Position numbers and translations under genes: made by a program. The notes beneath the pieces were generated by a model. The model saw only the letters and a program-made list of their open reading frames with translations, was not told the DNA's origin and ran no database searches. 64,000 nucleotides of DNA, taken from assembly GCF_040802235.1 (NCBI RefSeq), contig NC_133158.1:164025401-164089400 (forward strand). Direction: 5' to 3'. This document shows, in pieces, positions 11,266 to 20,300 of the stretch. Within the stretch, counting starts at the first letter, position 1. Each line of letters opens with the position of its first letter. The DNA is from Manis javanica (lineage: Eukaryota > Chordata > Mammalia > Pholidota > Manidae).

Positions 11266-12094
11266 GAGCATCTCAGGCGGAAAACTCCACTGCAACCAGA
11301 GTAAATGCTTCCTGACAGAATGCTGGGACACAGACAAGTACCCAATAATGCTGGTAATGCGTGTTCCAACATACATCCCTATGCCAGTGAGGGAGCAAGA
11401 AGCAAACATCCCGGTACTACTTAGGTATCAGAGAGACTTTGGAGTTTCAGCAAGCCATCGCTATTGCAGTAGCAGCTTCAGTAGCTGCCACAGCCACAGC
11501 CACTGCAGCCCTATCTCCATCCCTACAGCCGAGATATTGAATAGTCTGTCAAAGGACACCGCGACAGCCCTGACGCAGAACACACACTTGAAGAATGGCA
11601 TCGTCCTAGTGAACCAACGAGTGGACTTGTTGCAAGAACAAACAGACTTATTAGCACTAACCTGGCACCTCAGGTGCATCCATTCCTATACTGGACTTTG
11701 CGTTTCTAGCATCCCCTTTAATAACCTTTCCCGAGCAGCCAACCTGTCTAGACACTTAGGACAACTATTAGCTACAAATTGGTCTAGTGAGCTCGAAGAA
11801 CTTACCGCACAGCTAAGGCTAGAAATAATGAATGTTAGCTCCAATGTAGTACAGACTATAACTATAGCAGAGTTAGCTAATACAGCATTTAATTTAGTAA
11901 AGGCCTGGTCGGGAACAGCAACCCTAGGAATACTGATGGTTTTGGGGCTCCTCCTGCTTGGCAGAACGATATGCTCGATGCAGCTCAGGCAGCAGCATGA
12001 CAAGAGTGTTGCTTCAGTCCATGGCTGCCATAGAAGAGGGTGCCTCCCCCAGAAAATGGTTGGAGATGCTGGACTCATAGCCAGTGACGGGTAA
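11135..12094 (+). pseudogene. env: env with most of SU deleted
   Basis: The 319-codon frame starts with a hydrophobic signal-like segment (ALILILAGITSQTMA). It has only a short stretch of surface subunit including a VPTYIPMP segment, then jumps to the transmembrane subunit. A heptad-like region contains NQRVDLLQEQTDLLAL, followed by a CIHSYTGLC disulphide loop and a membrane span near TLGILMVLGLLLLGRT. The TM lacks CX6CC, so it is of the beta (MMTV/HERV-K) type. Around 11450-11510 the alanine-rich segment expected for the fusion peptide lies in another frame, indicating a local frameshift. The open frame is long but the protein is clearly defective. Confidence 0.8.
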
Positions 12095-12240
12095 GATCAA
12101 AGGCCATGCATATTGACCTAAGACAGGGAGCAGACCATTAGATGTCTGTCACCCAATGATGGGTAAGAATGCAAAAGGACCTCTGACGACCTAAGACAGG
12201 CAGAGTCCCTTTAAACCCCACCTCTTTTCATTTTTGTTTA

Positions 12241-12255
12241 AGAGAAAAGGGGGAA
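12241..12255 (+). other. Polypurine tract
   Basis: The purine run agagaaaagggggaa immediately precedes the 3' LTR, the place and composition expected for the plus-strand primer of a retrovirus. Confidence 0.8.
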
Positions 12256-12772
12256 TGTAGAGGTCCGAGCCCCGGCCGAGGTCGGACCCCAGCCCTTCTA
12301 AGATGGCGCTCACATCCGGTAATGGCACATCCCACGCATCCGCTCTGCCGAGCAGGAGAATCCCCCTCCCAGACCTTATAAGTAGTTCCGTGCTCATGCA
12401 CACTGCATGATTTCCGCCCTGTCGCCAATAGAGTTAAAGGTCACGCATGCTCTCCCCTTTGATTGGTCTAGGAAACATATATATAGCGGTAGTTAGTAGT
12501 AGGCAAAAGGGAGAAGCCAGCAGAAGGAGAAGCCAGCAGAAGAAGAAGCCAGCAGAAGAAGCCAGCAGAACCAGAAGCTAGCGAGCCAGCCTGCAGAGAT
12601 GAGAGGAATGAAATTAGAGAGAAACTAAAAGAGCTCTAACTCATACTTGCCTGCGTGCAAGCTGCAATCTTTCTGTAACACCGCTGGTGAGAGGAAATTA
12701 AAGCTGATTGAAACCGAACCAGGTCTCGACCTGTGATCGCGTCGACTTGACCCACGGGAAGTGGGCGCGATA
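12256..12772 (+). repeat. 3' LTR of the compact class II-like provirus
   Basis: This is the partner of the 9453-9946 LTR, 517 bases long. It differs mainly by extra 'gaagccagcagaag' units near 12515-12570, a short GAC insertion near 12727 and scattered transitions. It ends CGCGATA, immediately followed by the TCCTAG target duplication. Confidence 0.92.
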
Positions 12773-13325
12773 TCCTAGAACAAATGCATTACATTCTATT
12801 TCCTCCTTTTATTCTGTTAGTATTCGTTTCACATATGTTGGTGCTCCTGTATTGGGTGCATATATGTTTATAATGGTTATATCCTCTTGTTGGACTGACC
12901 CCTTTATCATTACATAATGTCCTTCTTTATCTCGTTACTTTCTTTGTTTTGAGGTCTATTTTGTCTGATATAAGTACTGCAACCCCTGCTTTTTCCTCCC
13001 TATTGTTTGTGTGAAATATCTTTTCCCATCCCTTGAATTTTAGTCTGTGTATGTCTTTGGATTTGAGGTGTGTCTCTTGTAAGCAGCATACAAATGGGTC
13101 TTGCTTTTTTATCCATTGTATTGCTCTGTGTCTTTGATTGGTGCATTCAGTCCATTTACATTTAGGGTGATTATTGAAAGATATGTTCTTATTGCCATTG
13201 CATGCTTTGGATTTGTAGTTACCAAAGGTTCTAGGGTAGCTTCTTTACTATCTAGCCGTCTTACTTATTTCTCTTATTAAGCTATTATAAACACTCTGAT
13301 GATTCTTTATTTATCTCTCCTTGTC
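12773..13325 (-). mobile_element. Full-length L1, block 2 (N-terminal ORF2)
   Basis: L1 sequence resumes after the TCCTAG duplication and corresponds to the N-terminal endonuclease part of ORF2 on the minus strand. Recognisable L1 phrases include 'cttgtaagcagcatac' and 'cagtccatttacattta' (plus view), as in the same region of other mammalian L1s. It is cut again at 13325 by an antisense class II LTR. Confidence 0.85.
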
Positions 13326-13707
13326 TGTGGTCCCCACCCTGTCTCTAAGCTGCAGACAAGGGAGGAGATATGATGTGTTGTCGAAGACTTGAAAGGACCA
13401 GCCAGGGGGATTAAGGCGTAACAGCTCAAGAGCAATGCCGAGAAGGCATTTCTCCTATTTATTGAATAAATGAACTTACAATGAACTCAAACATCATTCT
13501 CTGGCCTTGAGTCTAGCCCAAGGATGCAATGCTTCTCAAGGATACCAAAACTGTGTGAAGATGGCTCTGAGCCATGAGAACTGCTTTGGTTCTCATCACT
13601 CAGTCCTTGATTACACATTAACAGAGTGTGTGGAAAAACAATCAAGTCATGTGTGCTTATACATTTCTATATTACTTGAATTATGTATTAACCCCATCAA
13701 TCCCACA
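13326..13707 (-). repeat. 3' LTR of the interrupted class II provirus
   Basis: In plus view it runs from 'tgtggtccccaccctgtc' to 'catcaatcccaca', so on the minus strand it has TG...CA ends. The plus-view motif 'tttattgaataaatg' contains a minus-strand AATAAA poly(A) signal. It matches the 26116-26499 copy over its whole length. Confidence 0.88.
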
Positions 13708-14338
13708 TATCCCCCTTTTCTTTTAATTAATACAAAGATATAGGAGTATAATAAGTAGACCAGTTCTGATAGAAGGTTTTTTGACATAGTATAGTTCTTT
13801 ACATTTCACAGTATAAAATAAAAGTCTATGTTTTGAACTTACATAAAGGAGAGTAAAGATAGAAAACAAATGTAGTGTGATTAGAAGGTTGGTGCAGGTG
13901 AGCAGGTCTATGCCTACAGACTGCATTTTGGTCTGAGCTGGGCAAGGGCAACAAAACATCCACAGATGCAGAAGATTTCTCTCAAAACTGGGGGGCTGGT
14001 GTTCTAAGCCTCACCTCTGTTGGTCCCCAATCTCTCCCCTGTGACTGTGCCTGTCTTCGGTTGTTCCTCCCTTGAGGAATCTTACCAGTCTCTGGCTAAC
14101 CAGCCATCTTCTGGGGCCATACAGGGAGATGTAAAGTTGGTGAGAGACAAGTAATATCCTTTGAAAAGGTTAGTTTTCCACTTCTTTACAGATTTATGGC
14201 CCATGTCTTCTATGTCCAAGACTTGCCTTGAGATATCTTTGTCATTTGAAAGAAATATGATGCACAGTAATTTTAAGTATAAAGCACGAACTCTAGTAAA
14301 GAGCTGTATTTTGAAAATGAATTTTAAAAACTATAGAA

Positions 14339-14812
14339 TTAGCAGATGGAAGAAAACATGAGAAGATTGATTATTTCTTTGACATGATTTCCTGTAATGT
14401 AAGCATGTATAGGTTTTAACAAACTACTAATTAAATTGCGTACACACATTAACAGAACAGGAATACAGATACATAGTAAAAGCAGACCTACAATTACTGG
14501 CCATATCCAAGAAAACCAAGAAAACCAGTTAGGTAACCCAGGCATTTGTGAAAACTTATTGACAATATGATGGATATCATCTAATTGATTTTGAATATTT
14601 TGAGAAAAATCAGACAAATTGAAACAACACATTCTTGGAAACTGTTCACATCCTACATGCTCTTTTAACAGCAGATAGTCTATAGCAGCGTGATTCTGAA
14701 GCACTGCAGCTCGCACTTCTCCTAGCTCTTGATTGAGTTCAGATAATACAGGAACAGTCAAGTTTGTCATCTCACTGTATGCACAGGCCAGCTTAGATAT
14801 CTCTTTTTGCAT
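14339..14812 (-). pseudogene. env: Env transmembrane subunit, CX6CC type
   Basis: The minus-strand frame starts after the fusion-peptide region. It includes a heptad stretch (LSELNQELGEVRAAVLQ), then CEQFPRMCC, a CX6CC loop, at plus-strand 14624-14650. NLSDFSQ follows, then a tryptophan-rich pre-membrane part and a span near WPVIVGLLLLCICIPVLL. CX6CC marks covalently linked gamma/alpha-type Env proteins, whereas betaretroviral TMs usually lack it. The same Env type occurs in the provirus at 31344-38315. No long complete env frame remains. TM normally drives membrane fusion. Confidence 0.85.
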
Positions 14813-14914
14813 TCCAACGACAAGTCCACGAACCGGCAGGAGGAATGCAACTCCAACTGCAACAGCGGCAGGATCTCAAAGTTTCAAGTTGTCATCACAA
14901 TCAGATGGCAGAGC

Positions 14915-15247
14915 TCAGAGAAGTCTCTTGCACTTATATGCAGGATGGTCTATTAGAATAGGCAGAATGTGTCCCACACCACAAACACCTTGATAGTGTG
15001 AAGACAGGGCTTGATATGTTTTGTTATTACACAAAATTACCCAACCATTTGGAAGTCTATATACAGAAGACCATTTTACATTGATTGTAGAATTACAGTA
15101 AGAGGGTACATGAGTACAATCAGTACATACACAGTCAGTAATTACAGTAGTACTGACAGGTAAATTTAATTGGGCATCAGGAGTAAGCATCTTAGGGGGA
15201 AGAGTGATATTTCTGTAACATAAAACATTCAGTAATAAGTTTAGCAT
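14915..15247 (-). pseudogene. env: Env surface subunit, C-terminal fragment
   Basis: The frame contains PPKMLTPDAQLNLPVSTTV, a cysteine cluster CVCTDCTHVPSYC, then NGWVILCNNKTYQALSSHY and GVCGVGHILPIL. It aligns by eye with the SU C-terminal part of the env at 32444-33286. Upstream of NITLPPK it leaves env sequence abruptly at 'ttatgttacag', where the shared non-coding module starts, so the N-terminal SU is missing. Confidence 0.8.
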
Positions 15248-16770
15248 TATTCCCTTTGACAGTGCTTTCCAGGTAAATACATATCAGGTATATAAGCCAA
15301 ATTAGTCAAATATTTTCCTTGATGAGGAGAAAAAATTGCTGTGACATGTTCCAGGGGCCCTCTGGAAAACATCAGAGTTAATTGAGAGGTAAAAAAATAT
15401 GTTTTTTTAATTTAGTCTTGGGAAGTTGTCAAAAGTTTTAAGCCACTTTCCTAAATAGAATTTATAGTTATTAAATAACACATTGATAATAAGAAAGTTT
15501 AAAAGCAAATACAGAAGGTTACATAGTTAACAACACTTAGCTTAGTCTTTTTAATATTAAGATCTCATTTTCTTAAATACTCAGACAATTCATTAAGACT
15601 TTAAGCATAAGAAACTGTTTTAATAAATTAGAAAATTTTTTGCAATCTTTCAACATTAAAGGTAGACTAATAAACTTTTGTTCTTTTAACAAACAAAAAT
15701 TCTAGTCTTGCTATGTACTTGATATCAAGATTTCTTTGCTTTAATTTCACATAGCATGACTATATCAATCTTTTATAAGCCTTTCACAACTTTCCTCTTA
15801 CATTCAGTGTTTTCTTTCCTTGAACAAACAGTTGTACTTTTGAATAGTTATCTTCTTTTACTTTCAACACAATGCATTTTTATTCCTTATACCTTCTCTT
15901 ATTAAAACATATATTCTTAAGCATACAGAAATGTTTTCCTTATTATATTAAGTAGTTTTCATTAGAACTTAAAACCATTTGGTACCTTAACCTTCAGTGA
16001 ACACTGAAAAATAGACCACTGTAAACTGTTATATCAGCAGTCTTCAGTTTGACATTTATGAACATATTTTATCATTTTTGGAAATGTGCCTTACCGCACA
16101 ATTTCTCATTAAGCACAAAATATGTCTACACAACTTAGCAAAACTTTAAGAATTTTGGTTACCACAAAAATTCTCAGGCTGTTTGCAGATATATAGACTG
16201 TTATATATTAATACAGTATTATTATTAAGATGTTCATTTGCTACACTTGTTTACTTATTTTTAGCAACCATGCTAGATTACTTGTAAGACTTTTACCAAA
16301 CATTAGACAAAGTCAAGCTTTCCTTTAAGCATCTTCTTGAAATGTTTAACAGGTAACATCAACTTGAATGACTTTAAGTAAACTCTGGCAGCTGATAACT
16401 ATAAGGACATGTCCGTTTCAGTTAAACTTAAATTAGCATTAACGCTTAACATATTTTATTAGATTTTCTGGAAGTTTCAGAATGCCCAATGTTCATAAGT
16501 GCTTATCTTTAAATCTATTTTTATTAATACCATTCGGAGGTAGGAAATATTTTTCATTTACACACTTAGACACACAAACATACAGACTGAGACATAATGA
16601 CTATAGTTAGCAACACTTTTCATATAAAAACAAATACACAAACTGATATAAAGGTTTGAATTACTAATATTCAATTGCCTTCTTTCTTTTTAGCTTACTT
16701 GATTAAAGTACTTCAGTTTTCAAGAATACACTCTAAGGGCAAGCAGTTTACGTAACTGGGTTAAGGTTTA
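15210..16770 (-). other. Non-coding module shared with the right end of the window
   Basis: This AT-rich stretch has no coding potential. Its reverse complement matches 52845-53738 and 62325-62920 on the plus strand over more than 1.4 kb. Phrases such as 'tgcttaaagtct', 'tgtctgagtatttaag' and 'agagggcccctggaacatgt' occur in the same order in both. In this provirus it sits between pol remnants and env. It may be class I ERV internal sequence acquired by recombination, but its family is not identified. Confidence 0.75.
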
Positions 16771-17018
16771 TGAAGGATCCCCACCAGTAAGATGGCAAAC
16801 TTCCGGCTTCTCTTCGGGGTCCTCAGTTCCCGCCGGCGCCACCTGAAGCCCAACACCTCTCGCCCCCCTCCCAATCCCAGCACCTAGCCAACAGCCACCA
16901 GCCCCATAGAAGTGACACCTCAATCAATTCATACCCCCTCCTATATAACCCAGCACCTTTCCCTAATAAAGCGGAACTCTCTGGTGAATTGCTGCTATGT
17001 GTCGCTCCTTTCCTTTCA
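16771..17018 (+). repeat. 5' LTR of ERV-F copy 1
   Basis: This is a short LTR with TGAAGG...TTTCA ends. It contains a TATA-like 'cctatataaccc' near 16951 and an AATAAA poly(A) signal near 16975, so U3, R and U5 are all compact. Confidence 0.92.
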
Positions 17019-17019
17019 C

Positions 17020-17037
17020 TGGTGCCGAAAACCGGGA
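17020..17037 (+). other. Primer binding site, tRNA-Phe type
   Basis: TGGTGCCGAAAACCGGGA begins two bases after the 5' LTR. Compared with a perfect tRNA-Phe site it has a single A/C difference in the middle. Confidence 0.85.
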
Positions 17038-17144
17038 GACGGGACACCCCAACTGGGCCCCGTCTTCCCCCGACACCAGCAGCAGCTTGCCCTCATCCTC
17101 TTTTTCCGGCGCTGGCTCATCACACTCACCACTCCTCTCTGGCC

Positions 17145-17590
17145 TTTAGGTAAGTTTTCCCCCCGGAGTGGGCCACTCTTCCCCGAGCTATCGCAGTGCC
17201 ATTGACCGTGATCGTCCGGCAAGGCCATGACACTCGGGGATGAGGAGGGAACGCTCCCCGCCTCAGGCCTTCACGGCTGCGGCGGACCCTCAGGCCCCTC
17301 CTCCAAAAGCCATAAATCCCCGCCTCAAGCCTTTACGGCTGCAGTGGACACTCAGGCCCCTCCTCCGACAGTCAAACGCATTCACCATTCCTTCCATCAG
17401 TGCTGAAAGTTTTTAAGCAAAATATCCCCAGGGTGGGCCACTCTTCCCCGAGCTATTGCAGTGCCATTGACCGTGATCGTCCGGCAAGGTCCTGACGCTC
17501 GGGGATGAGGAGGGAACTCTCCCCACCTCAGGCCTTCACGGCTGCGGCTGACTCTCAGGCACCCCCCTCCAACAGCCATAAACGAGGTGA
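17145..17590 (+). repeat. Duplicated leader block with splice-donor-like start
   Basis: A GC-rich block that starts 'ggtaagttttcc' (a good splice donor sequence) and runs through 'ccattgaccgtgatcgtcc' to 'caacagccataaac' is present twice. The second copy begins around 17410. A degenerate LTR-end/primer-site-like phrase, 'ccatcagtgctgaaag', precedes the second copy at about 17395. The same duplication is seen in copy 2, so it belongs to the family and not to this insertion. Confidence 0.75.
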
Positions 17591-17867
17591 CTCCTTTGTG
17601 GATGAGAACGCTCCCTTTTCCCCCCCTCCTCCTTCTGCTCCGTCCGCCAAAAACGCCTAGCGCTAGGTACCTCGTGACTCCGGCACTCTGCCTTCTTAGG
17701 GAAGTCTGGGTGACGACCCACACTTCCCAAGAAATTCCGACTCGTATACGAGTTTCCGCAGACCACCAAGGATCATCGGGGACGCCCTTTGTCTCCTTGT
17801 GGTCTGCTTCCAGTCCGAGGATCTCTGTTCGTCTTCCCCTGCTTGTCTCCTTTTCTGTCCTTTAGCC

Positions 17868-18326
17868 ATGGGAGCCTCCTCATCCCTCCCTGAAAGTTCA
17901 CCTCTTGAATGCCTGCTTAAGCATCTGGCTACCCTCTCCCTGATGCCTGATATAAAACCAAAACTTCTCCGTAAATATTGCTCCCAAGATTGGCCGACAT
18001 ACCCCCTAGACAATAAAAACCAATGGCCTGCAGGGGGAACTCTTGATCCTAACATCACTCGCGATCTTTTTAACTACTGCCAGTGCTTGAAAAAATGGAA
18101 GGAGATTCCCTATATGGAAGCTTTCCGCCTCCTCCTCTCCCCGCCCCCTCCCAAGTTCTCCGAGCCTGCAAGCCGCCGCCCCCGCAGAAGCCTCCCGTTC
18201 ATTCCCTTCCCCTTCTTCTCCTACAACAGCCCTTCTCCCTTCCTCCCCAACCATCTCCTCCCCCATCTCACCTCCTCCACCTTCATTCCCTGCAGATTAA
18301 GCCTGAGCCTTTCAGCCCCCCTTTAA
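17868..18326 (+). pseudogene. gag: gag matrix and proline-rich region, copy 1
   Basis: From ATG 17868 the frame reads MGASSSLPESSPLECLLKHL, with a myristoylation-type Met-Gly, and continues with PTYPLDNKNQWPAGG, typical of gammaretrovirus-like matrix. It becomes proline- and serine-rich after residue 90 and ends at 18326. Copy 2 has a single-base deletion in the middle of this domain that copy 1 lacks. The rest of gag lies beyond the insert at 18362-18845. Confidence 0.85.
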
Positions 18327-18361
18327 CTAAGTCCCAGGGGCCTCCTCCGTCTTTGCCCTCA

Positions 18362-18845
18362 TCACCTGTTTCTCCCCTGTTAGGGACCGCCTTTGTCTTC
18401 TCACATGTTTGTAGAGAGAATGGGAAAGCACCTCCCCCCATGTCTGAATGCAGCATGCGAAAGCACAAGCTAGAGAACAACCGGTGCAGTCCTTAGAAGT
18501 TATCTGTCCACAAAAACATATCTTGCCAAGACTCCTCACTCTGAAAATAGGGAGACCTTGAAGATGTGTAGAAACACCACCCCTGCTGCTAGCTATGCCC
18601 TTCCCCCACTTGCCGATGTGGCAGGAATAGAAAACAACGCATTCCATAAGCAATTAACTGGAGCCCTGCTGTAGCTCAGTAGAGCATGGGACTCTTAACC
18701 TCAGAGTCATGAGTTCAAGCCCAACTAAAGCAGCAGAGGCAAGCAGCTGGGCTGCTAGCTGGCGACATGTGGGTCCGATTCTATCTTTCTTTATTTTCTT
18801 TGCCCCCCTTCTGCACTTCAGGACCTGCTCGACTAGGCACGGTTA
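18362..18845 (+). mobile_element. Insert of about 490 bp in gag, unknown origin
   Basis: Copy 2 runs directly from 'ccgtctttgcccc' to 'ctcagactcggtcccgag'. Copy 1 has about 490 extra bases between the equivalent points, from 'catcacctgtttctcc' to about 'ccgcgtcactccc'. The insert has no open frame and contains a tRNA-Lys-like segment at 18664-18734. No clear target-site duplication or poly(A) tail is visible. It could be a tRNA-derived retroposon with a long unrelated tail, or sequence gained by recombination with another element. Confidence 0.6.
18664..18734 (+). tRNA. tRNA-Lys(CTT)-like sequence, degenerate
   Basis: The segment has a D-arm/A-box phrase TAGCTCAG-TAGAGC, an anticodon loop GGACTCTTAACC with anticodon CTT, and a T-arm/B-box phrase GAGTTCAAGCCC. 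This is the layout of mammalian tRNA-Lys. The D-loop is two or three bases short, and the 3' acceptor strand does not pair with the 5' GCCCTGC end. I therefore read it as a tRNA pseudogene or the head of a tRNA-derived retroposon, not a working gene. Confidence 0.6.
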
Positions 18846-18849
18846 GACC

Positions 18850-19895
18850 GCGTCACTCCCCCACAGACTGAGCCAGAACCCTTAAGTCCCCCTCAGAATC
18901 AGTCCCGAGAGCCTCCAAAAATTATCGCCCCCCTCCGGGAGGTAGCAAAATCCAAAGACATCGTGCGCGTTCACGTCCCTTTCTCCTTAAGAGATTTAGC
19001 CTAACTAGAGAAATGCCTAAGTTCCTTTTCCACTGATCCCATGACATACGTCAGGGAGTTTCAATAGACCCTCCAGTCTTACAGCCTCACACATCATGAC
19101 ATTTTCATGCTCCTGGCCAATACTCTCCTCCCTGAAGAGCGTAGATGAGTTTAGGACTTCGCCCAAATGCAGGCTACTGAAACCCACAGGACTGACCCCA
19201 CCTATCCCCCTGGCCCCACTGCTGTCCCCGAACAAGACCCACACTGAAATTATAACACCACCATGAGTCTCCGCTCTCGAGATATTTTTGCCTCCTGCTT
19301 AATAGCAGGTCTGAAAAAGGGCAGCTTGTAAAGTAGTCAATTTTCAAAAGCTCCAAGACATAATTCAAAAGAGAGATGAAATCCCCTCCGAGTTCTTAGA
19401 CAGACTCACTCAAGCCCTATTACAGTATACCAGCCTGGACCCAGAAACACCTGAAGGAAGACATGTCCTTATGACATACTTCCTAGCTCAAGGCTACCCT
19501 GACATTAAAGCTAAACTCAAAAAGTTAGAACAGGGCCCCGCTACCCCACAGACTGAGATCCTAACAGTGGCCTTTAAATTCTTCCATAAGCGGGAGGAGG
19601 AGAAAGAATGCCGTAAACAAAAGGCTGATCAGGCCAATTTCCAGATGTTGGCCCAGCTGATAAAACCACAACTTGGGCGCCCCTCTACAAAGAAGCCCCC
19701 CCAAGAGCTTGTTTCAAGTGCAGAAAAGAGGGACATTGGTCAAGGGTATGCCCCACACCCAGATCTCCTACCACCCCATGTCCCAGATGCCACAAAAAGG
19801 GCCACTGGGGGTCTGATTGCCCAACCACCCGAAGGGGAGGCTGGACGAACAACCCCCATCCTAAGCCCGCCGTAGTGGGGCTGGCAGAAGAAGAT
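18850..19895 (+). pseudogene. gag: gag capsid and nucleocapsid, copy 1
   Basis: Several frames carry class I capsid features: PFSLRDLA, then a major-homology-like region near 19370-19440 (SEFLDRLTQALLQYTSL), then a Lys/Glu-rich linker. Two CCHC zinc knuckles follow. The first (near 19711) retains the full CX2CX4H spacing that copy 2 has lost. At least three frameshifts break the frame. A UGA at 19896-19898 ends gag in the same context as in copy 2. Capsid builds the viral shell and the knuckles bind RNA. Confidence 0.8.
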
Positions 19896-19898
19896 TGA

Positions 19899-20300
19899 CG
19901 GGGCCCGGGGGCTTCTCGCCCGACCATTTCCATCACCAAACAGGAGCCCAGGGTTACTTTAACAGTAGACGGTCACCCCATCTCCTTCCTCCTAGATACA
20001 GGAGCCACCTTCTCAGTCTTGCGAGAATACCGGGGCCCTACCACGCCAGCCATTACTCCTATAGTCAGAGTAGGAGGTAAACAGATTTTTCCATTAAACC
20101 CCCCACCCACCCTTTTATGCACAATCCAAGACAATCCCATACTTTTCTCCCACTCCTTCCTGGTTATGCCCCAGTGTCCCATCCCTTTACTAGGATGAGA
20201 CATCCTTTCCCTCCTCCACGTTTCCATAACTATATCCACTCCCACAGCCCCCAGTACTCCCTTTCTGATGGCCCTCATAGCCGACGACCCCCTCTACCCA
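19899..20300 (+). pseudogene. pro: Retroviral protease region, copy 1
   Basis: In frame after the gag UGA the active-site sequence LLDTGATFSVL is seen, with the catalytic Asp codon at 19995-19997. Unlike copy 2, the codon after it is CGA and not a stop, so this stretch stays open longer. A little further on, an in-frame TGA near 20197 interrupts 'cctttactaggatgagac', where copy 2 has CGG. The protease is an aspartic enzyme that would dimerise and cut Gag and Pol. Confidence 0.75.

Larger units (their letters stand above)
9453..12772 (+). mobile_element. Compact defective class II-like provirus
   Basis: A 3.3-kb provirus has two LTRs (494 and 517 bases) flanked by a perfect 6-bp target duplication, TCCTAG, at 9447-9452 and 12773-12778. 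Six-base duplications are typical of betaretrovirus-like class II elements. Its proteins also look class II: a matrix-like gag start, an integrase C-terminal half, and an MMTV/HERV-K-like transmembrane Env. About two thirds of the usual internal sequence is missing. It lies inside L1 ORF2. By eye the LTRs differ at about 18 of 490 positions, which suggests a fairly recent insertion. The primer binding site is tRNA-Phe-like, which is odd for this class. Confidence 0.9.

Noticed and set aside
18664..18734. Functional tRNA-Lys gene
   Set aside because: The acceptor stem does not pair, the D-loop is short, no T-run terminator follows closely, and it lies inside a retroviral gag insertion.
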